This document shows positions 12,171 to 15,525 of a stretch of 15,525 nucleotides of DNA, piece by piece. How positions within the stretch are numbered: the stretch's first letter is position 1; the number at the start of each line of letters is the position of its first letter. The position numbers and the translations under genes are program-made. Under the pieces are notes generated by a model. That model made no database searches. It saw nothing but the letters and a program-made list of their open reading frames with translations, and was not told the origin of the DNA. The DNA comes from Nitrososphaerota archaeon (lineage in GTDB: Archaea > Thermoproteota > Nitrososphaeria > Nitrososphaerales > UBA183), in assembly GCA_029784825.1 (NCBI GenBank), contig JAFMAU010000044.1, positions 1 through 15,525 of the forward strand, in the 5' to 3' direction.

Positions 12171-12869
12171 TCAAGCGGTGACCGCGAAATAGGTCAAAGC
12201 CACATTGCCCCACTCGTCGCCAGCCACGATCGTGTATTCTCCTGGCGCCAAAGAATGCTGGTTCGGATTCAGCGTTACTGACTGGACGATGTCGACGGCC
12301 GTTGGCACTGAAGATTGCGGGTAACTTCCCTCCGAATTAGCTTCGCCGGCAATTGCAGTGCTGTTCCCCGGCGAGAAGACGAAGTACAGGAAGTTGGCCG
12401 ACACTGTGGTGCAAGAGTAGGCCCAGGGGGTGATGTACCTCCCCTGGGATAGGTTGTTCATCAGTTCATGGCCACTCATGAGGCCTACACCGATGGGCCA
12501 ACCCCCCGCGCAAGGGACTGCCAAGCCGACAGGATGTGCGGCTACCAGCGTCTGCTCGCCCAGCAATGGGGACCAAGCGTCAGCCGCCGACAAGTTGACT
12601 GCAGCCGGGAACGAGCTCAGTTCTGAGACATTCACTTCTAGCCCTTGGTTGCCTTGAACGGTAGTGGCGTTCGTTCTCACGTACACAGCCAGGCCTGGAC
12701 CCGAAGTCATGGTTTGGGAGTCCGAAACCGTTGTCGTCGAAACACTACTCTGGGCGGACGGGATCTGTGACGGCGCAGTTTGAGAGCTGTTTCTTCCTGT
12801 GAAATAGCCGGCGCCAAACCCGATGACCACCAACAGGACTACGGCCACCGCCACCGCTTCGGTCCTCAA
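12171..12869 (-). CDS. Membrane-anchored extracytoplasmic protein, Ser/Thr-rich stalk, unknown function
   Basis: This roughly 232-residue protein is not recognised. From the chosen TTG it begins MRTEA, then a hydrophobic segment AVAVVLLVVIGFGAGYF that fits a membrane anchor or uncleaved signal. A Ser/Thr/Gln-rich linker of about 40 residues follows (NSSQTAPSQIPSAQSSVSTT), then a probable beta-rich outer domain with two cysteines and several N-glycosylation sequons (NAT, NVS, NLS, NST). The domain ends with SLAPGEYTIVAGDEWGNVAL, like an immunoglobulin-like or BsuPI-type fold; this is only a resemblance. A TATATA box at 12895-12900 supports TTG 12869. An ATG at 12911 is in frame but lies upstream of that box. 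The gene sits inside the segment bracketed by tRNA-Ala 3'-end repeats and may have arrived with it. Confidence 0.72.
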   Translation of the reverse strand: MRTEAVAVAVVLLVVIGFGAGYFTGRNSSQTAPSQIPSAQSSVSTTTVSDSQTMTSGPGLAVYVRTNATTVQGNQGLEVNVSELSSFPAAVNLSAADAWSPLLGEQTLVAAHPVGLAVPCAGGWPIGVGLMSGHELMNNLSQGRYITPWAYSCTTVSANFLYFVFSPGNSTAIAGEANSEGSYPQSSVPTAVDIVQSVTLNPNQHSLAPGEYTIVAGDEWGNVALTYFAVTA

Positions 12870-12894
12870 AGCAACCACCAAGGCCAAAGCCGAG

Positions 12895-12900
12895 TATATA
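12895..12900 (-). promoter_or_regulatory. TATA box within the extended frame of the membrane-anchored protein gene
   Basis: TATATA on the minus strand is centred about 28 bases upstream of the in-frame TTG at 12869. It argues against the longer start at 12911, although a chance TATATA inside coding sequence is possible. Confidence 0.45.
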
Positions 12901-12943
12901 CTACTAGTCATTCGAACAGAACTCAAGCTCCTGACGGAATGAA

Positions 12944-12977
12944 CCACAGGGTTCGGTCCACAAGCACAAGCCTGTGG
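12944..12977. repeat. Inverted repeat beside the tRNA-Ala 3'-end relic
   Basis: CCACAGG at 12944-12950 and CCTGTGG at 12971-12977 are perfect 7-bp inverted arms separated by 20 bases. The right arm abuts the tRNA-end repeat that begins at 12977. It could be a recombinase arm site or a regulatory hairpin. Confidence 0.4.
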
Positions 12978-12992
12978 AATCCCCCCCGGTCC
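12977..12992 (+). repeat. Right copy of 16-bp direct repeat (tRNA-Ala 3'-end relic)
   Basis: These 16 bases are identical to 12021-12036 but no tRNA body precedes them. The bases further right (one extra C, then ACTTC) also match the flank of tRNA-Ala(UGC) at 955-959. The repeat is C-rich, so a chance match deserves some weight. Confidence 0.6.
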
Positions 12993-13025
12993 CACTTCGG
13001 AGTCATCAGCCGATGGTATGCCGTT

Positions 13026-13970
13026 TCATCGTGTCGCACCGTTCTCTGGGAGAGGCGATGCGTTACCGCCTCGAGGGTTCGTTATCTCCTTGTAGCCGAG
13101 ATAGAGGTTCCCAAAACCAATCACCCCGACCGTGAGCAGCACGAGGACCGAGGCGACTCCGATGGAGCCGAGGTTTGGAATGGGGACGCCTGTGAATATA
13201 GCGATCGAGTCAATCGCCGGGAACGCCACGATGATGCCGCCTATGGCCGCGAACGCCAGGCCACCAAGGTACAGGGTACGCGCCGCCGCGGACCTTCCAA
13301 CGTACTTGATCTGGTTGAGGCTGAGTTTCTTCACCCGCATAATATTCGCGAACACCGACCCGATGATGATCTGCATCAAGGTAGTCCCCACGCCGAAGGA
13401 CGTGCCGACCAACGCCGCGTAGAAGATGTTCGGCATCTGCGGGGCGAGGATGAAGACGATGATGCTCGCGTATGCACCGACCCCCCAGCCGGCTATGAAG
13501 CCGTGCACCGTTGCCATCTTCAGGGGGACTGCCTTGGCGCTGTCTTCTGACTCGTGCATCGGGACCCTTTCAGCCTTGGATGAGTGGTGCTCGCGCCCAC
13601 CGAGCACCCTGTCCAGAGGGACGTGGATGTCGGTGCCCTTCAGCAGGTAATACCCCGCGAGCAGCATCCCAATCCCTACGAGGACATAGACGTAGCCGTC
13701 CAGGTTGTATGTCTCATAGACCGTGGCAAGTCCAGCGAAACCTAGCGCAGCGAGGATCGTCCGCTGGACCGTGAACCCGCTGGAGAACATGAACCCCGCC
13801 TTCATCCCTCCCCTGGAGCTGTAGCTCCCCACTGAATAGCTGAAGGTGATCGGCCAAGTGTGTTCGTCCGGGGTGAGCCCGTGCAGCATCCCAAGTATCG
13901 CCGCGATGCCCAGGACCACTGGGATCGCAAGCCCCGATCCCGGATGCAGTATTGAATTCAGGTCAAACAT
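13026..13970 (-). CDS. NicO/UreH-like divalent-metal transporter (seven or so membrane spans)
   Basis: The 314-residue protein has about seven hydrophobic spans. The first ends in GMLHGLTPDEHTWP (residues 27-40), a His/Asp/Glu/His pattern like the metal-selecting first helix of NicO, RcnA and UreH-type nickel/cobalt carriers. A second His motif, TVHGFIAGWGVGAYA, opens the second half, giving the internal pseudo-repeat seen in this superfamily. Between them lies a cytoplasmic loop with HH and several acidic residues (GREHHSSKAERVPMHESEDS) that could bind metal. ATG 13970 overlaps the upstream DtxR-type regulator by eight bases, implying one transcript and translational coupling. The frame extends upstream to 14096, but that part is antisense-frame noise inside the regulator gene. 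Direction of transport and metal (Ni, Co, Mn or Fe) cannot be told from sequence. Confidence 0.68.
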   Translation of the reverse strand: MFDLNSILHPGSGLAIPVVLGIAAILGMLHGLTPDEHTWPITFSYSVGSYSSRGGMKAGFMFSSGFTVQRTILAALGFAGLATVYETYNLDGYVYVLVGIGMLLAGYYLLKGTDIHVPLDRVLGGREHHSSKAERVPMHESEDSAKAVPLKMATVHGFIAGWGVGAYASIIVFILAPQMPNIFYAALVGTSFGVGTTLMQIIIGSVFANIMRVKKLSLNQIKYVGRSAAARTLYLGGLAFAAIGGIIVAFPAIDSIAIFTGVPIPNLGSIGVASVLVLLTVGVIGFGNLYLGYKEITNPRGGNASPLPENGATR

Positions 13971-14379
13971 GCGACCCACCGAAAGGTATCGGCCTTCCGT
14001 GCGGGCAGGTGTCCGGATGCTGCATGTTGGCGCAGAGCTTCTCGAGGTCTTCCTCTGCGATGGGGACCCCGACCGAAGACGACACCCTGCAGGCAAGCTC
14101 GAGGGGCATCCCGCTCCTCACCAGGAGCGTCTCCAGGAGACGATGAGCCCTCGTGGCTTCGTTGGAGCAGGCGAGACCCTCCTTCGTAAGCCTGTAGCCG
14201 CTCGGGCCCTTTTCCACCAGCGCCACCCCCTTGAGCTTCTCGAGAAACTCTACCGCCGTGGGGGGCGACACGTGCATCCTCGCGGCGACGTCCTTCACCC
14301 TGGCTGGCCATCCTCCCGCAGACAGAGTTGAGACCGACGCGATGCAGTCGTAGTCGCGGCGGCTAAGCCCAATTTTCAT
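13963..14379 (-). CDS. DtxR/MntR-family metal-dependent transcriptional regulator, altered metal site
   Basis: The 138-residue protein has an N-terminal winged helix (about 1-70; VKDVAARMHVSPPTAVEFLE is the helix-turn-helix, SGYRLTKEG the wing). A DtxR-type dimerisation domain follows: AHRLLETLLV and the closing signature HPDTCPHGRPIP are diagnostic. There is no SH3 domain, as in MntR and many archaeal members. Compared with the usual (H)DEACRxEH motif, this protein reads LELACRVSSSV: the Cys is kept, but the following Glu-His ligands are Ser-Ser and the preceding His is Leu. Metal sensing may instead use the Cys/His-rich tail CANMQHPDTCPHG. ATG 14379 is clear. The gene overlaps the transporter and is preceded by a CCTAA/TTAGG operator candidate, suggesting autoregulation. 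Confidence 0.9.
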   Translation of the reverse strand: MKIGLSRRDYDCIASVSTLSAGGWPARVKDVAARMHVSPPTAVEFLEKLKGVALVEKGPSGYRLTKEGLACSNEATRAHRLLETLLVRSGMPLELACRVSSSVGVPIAEEDLEKLCANMQHPDTCPHGRPIPFGGSHV

Positions 14380-14386
14380 TTTATCA

Positions 14387-14413
14387 GACCTAATTTCGTT
14401 AGGTCGAGCCTAA
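14387..14413. promoter_or_regulatory. Operator candidate: three CCTAA/TTAGG half-sites 10 bp apart
   Basis: CCTAA (14389-14393), TTAGG (14399-14403) and CCTAA (14409-14413) are separated by exactly five bases each. The left two form the perfect 19-bp palindrome GACCTAATTTCGTTAGGTC. TTAGG/CCTAA are the half-site words of DtxR/IdeR boxes. The array covers the expected transcription start of the regulator and touches its TATA box. Confidence 0.65.
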
Positions 14414-14418
14414 TTAAA
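14411..14418 (-). promoter_or_regulatory. TATA-like box for the regulator-transporter operon
   Basis: On the minus strand this reads TTTAATTA, centred about 35 bases from the ATG at 14379. This predicts a start near 14387 and a leader of about eight bases. It overlaps the outermost operator half-site. Confidence 0.55.
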
Positions 14419-14450
14419 CCTTGCCTGCGGCTGCCAGCCGCCTTCTGAAC

Positions 14451-15525
14451 CTACTGCAGTGCGCTTTCGTCCCTGCTGCTCGGCTTGGGGAGCCTGCCGA
14501 TGACTGCCACGGCCGTGAACAGAAGCACCCCTGAGAGGATGAACGTGACGTAGTATCCATCGTATACAGAGATGAAGCCCGAAACGAAGGAGCCGGACAT
14601 TGACGCGATGCCCACGACGGCGGAGTACACTCCGAGGGCAGCTCCTGCGGACTTGCTGTGGACCGTGGTGAACATCATCGTGTTGGCAGACGTGTAGTAG
14701 ATGGCGAAAGCCAGTCCACCGGCTATAGGGTATAGTACGAGAGCCGGGGCGACGAATATGGGGCCCGTAAGGAGCAGTGCAGCCACCCCTATGCCCAGGT
14801 ACGACCAGCCCCTGAGGAGCAGGCCCTGCACCGATGTCGTCACAAGGTTACGGTCGCCGACGAACCTTCCCGCCACCTGGAAAGAAAGGGTCTGGACCGC
14901 CATCCCTGCCAGGATGACAGCGAAAACCTCCTGGTCGGAGACGGAATAGAGGTGCATGGCGGGGACGAAGGAGGTGTTGAAAAGCCCGCTGGAGACGTAG
15001 AAGAGTATGGTCGAGATGTAGAAGAGTGGGACGCCCCTCGTGAGGCTCGAACGCATCCCTCTGAACGCCCTCCTGAAATCCGATAGCGACGGGATGGTGA
15101 TGAAGAAGACAGGGTTGGCGAGCAGGCGGGTGAAGAAGCTCGGCCTACGTGCGGCCAAGGTCTCCCGCTCCAGCACGAATTCGGGCTCCTTGATCAGGAC
15201 GACTGAAAGGGCTGACGAAGTGACCGAAAGCGCCCCCATCGGGACGAAGAGGAGCACCAGCTGGGCGGGGAGGAGGTCTGCCCAGACGACGCTCACCAGC
15301 AACCCCACCACGTTGCCTAGGCTCGACACGAGCGAGAGCTTGGCGAAGGCTCCTGCCCACCTGCTCTTCTGCTCCGTCTCCATTATCAGGAGGTTGAGCG
15401 GCGTAGCCGACGCTAGCGACACGAAGGAGATGACCGAATAGCGGGCGATCGTCCCGCCTGTTGAGCGGTCGAAGTAGAAGGAGACCAGCGCTATCGCCAC
15501 CATAGCGTAGCTGAGCGCGATGAGT
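14451..15525 (-). CDS. Major facilitator superfamily transporter, N-terminus beyond window
   Basis: The frame is open to the right edge, so the start lies outside. The visible 357 or so residues contain about ten hydrophobic segments, arranged as several spans, a central cytoplasmic loop of about 60 residues (KEPEFVLERETLAARRPSFF and following) and six further spans. This layout is typical of a 12-span MFS carrier that has lost its first one or two spans here. RWAGAFAKLSLVSSLGNVVG and SAGAALGVYSAVVGIASMSG resemble the paired loop-helix segments of MFS drug or sugar exporters. The substrate is unknown. The gene ends 71 bases before the metalloregulator start, and that gap has its own promoter, so co-regulation by the metal system is possible only through read-through. 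Confidence 0.82.
   Translation of the reverse strand, partial: LIALSYAMVAIALVSFYFDRSTGGTIARYSVISFVSLASATPLNLLIMETEQKSRWAGAFAKLSLVSSLGNVVGLLVSVVWADLLPAQLVLLFVPMGALSVTSSALSVVLIKEPEFVLERETLAARRPSFFTRLLANPVFFITIPSLSDFRRAFRGMRSSLTRGVPLFYISTILFYVSSGLFNTSFVPAMHLYSVSDQEVFAVILAGMAVQTLSFQVAGRFVGDRNLVTTSVQGLLLRGWSYLGIGVAALLLTGPIFVAPALVLYPIAGGLAFAIYYTSANTMMFTTVHSKSAGAALGVYSAVVGIASMSGSFVSGFISVYDGYYVTFILSGVLLFTAVAVIGRLPKPSSRDESALQ

Noticed and set aside
12937..12995. A second tRNA gene ending at the 12977-12992 repeat
   Set aside because: No matching GGGGG T-stem strand, anticodon arm or acceptor 5' strand precedes it. Only the 3' end is present.
13971..14096. Upstream extension of the NicO-like transporter frame
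   Set aside because: It falls inside the DtxR-type gene in another frame, is Arg/Ser-rich without hydrophobic pattern, and ATG 13970 begins the membrane protein properly.

Overview
The window looks archaeal. Several protein-gene starts have an AT-rich TATA-like box centred about 25-31 bases upstream, in the leaderless style, and TTG starts appear in use. Three of five tRNA genes carry small introns whose flanks fold into bulge-helix-bulge (BHB) motifs. The gene content also fits: HMG-CoA reductase for isoprenoid lipids, archaeal-type Hsp20 and HtpX, and a DtxR-family regulator. Base composition is GC-rich. Multiple non-canonical tRNA introns point to a TACK-type archaeon (Thaumarchaeota/Bathyarchaeota-like) or a relative, but sequence alone does not settle the lineage.

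Layout. Bases 1-1000 hold the 3' part of a class I methyltransferase gene, then tRNA-Ile(GAU) (minus) and tRNA-Ala(UGC) (plus) transcribed divergently. Bases 1005-3516 hold a CBS-pair protein, an Hsp20 chaperone and an HtpX protease that appear to share one promoter box, and a small proline-rich membrane protein. Bases 3555-3806 hold tRNA-Val(GAC) with two introns and, behind it, an orphan tRNA T-arm-like hairpin. Bases 3806-5914 hold a class II-type HMG-CoA reductase and a DedA-family membrane protein.

Bases 5892-11372 encode a complete four-step histidine degradation pathway: HutH (histidine to urocanate), HutU (to imidazolonepropionate), HutI (to formiminoglutamate) and an arginase-fold HutG candidate (to glutamate). 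The four genes alternate in strand (U-, I+, H-, G+), giving two short divergent promoter regions and one convergent pair overlapping by four bases. The promoter regions contain symmetric repeats that may be operators.

Bases 11394-12037 hold tRNA-Gly(GCC) with an intron inside the T-arm, a CsaA/MetRS-beta-like tRNA-binding protein, and tRNA-Ala(GGC) with two introns. A 16-base copy of the 3' end of that tRNA recurs about 950 bases downstream, bracketing a gene for a membrane-anchored extracytoplasmic protein. This resembles an integration footprint. Bases 13026-14379 hold an overlapping two-gene unit: a DtxR/MntR-type metalloregulator and a NicO/UreH-like metal transporter. Its promoter carries three CCTAA/TTAGG half-sites exactly 10 bp apart. 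The window ends inside an MFS transporter gene. No stretch longer than 300 bases lacks a gene, and no CRISPR array, rRNA or transposase was seen.
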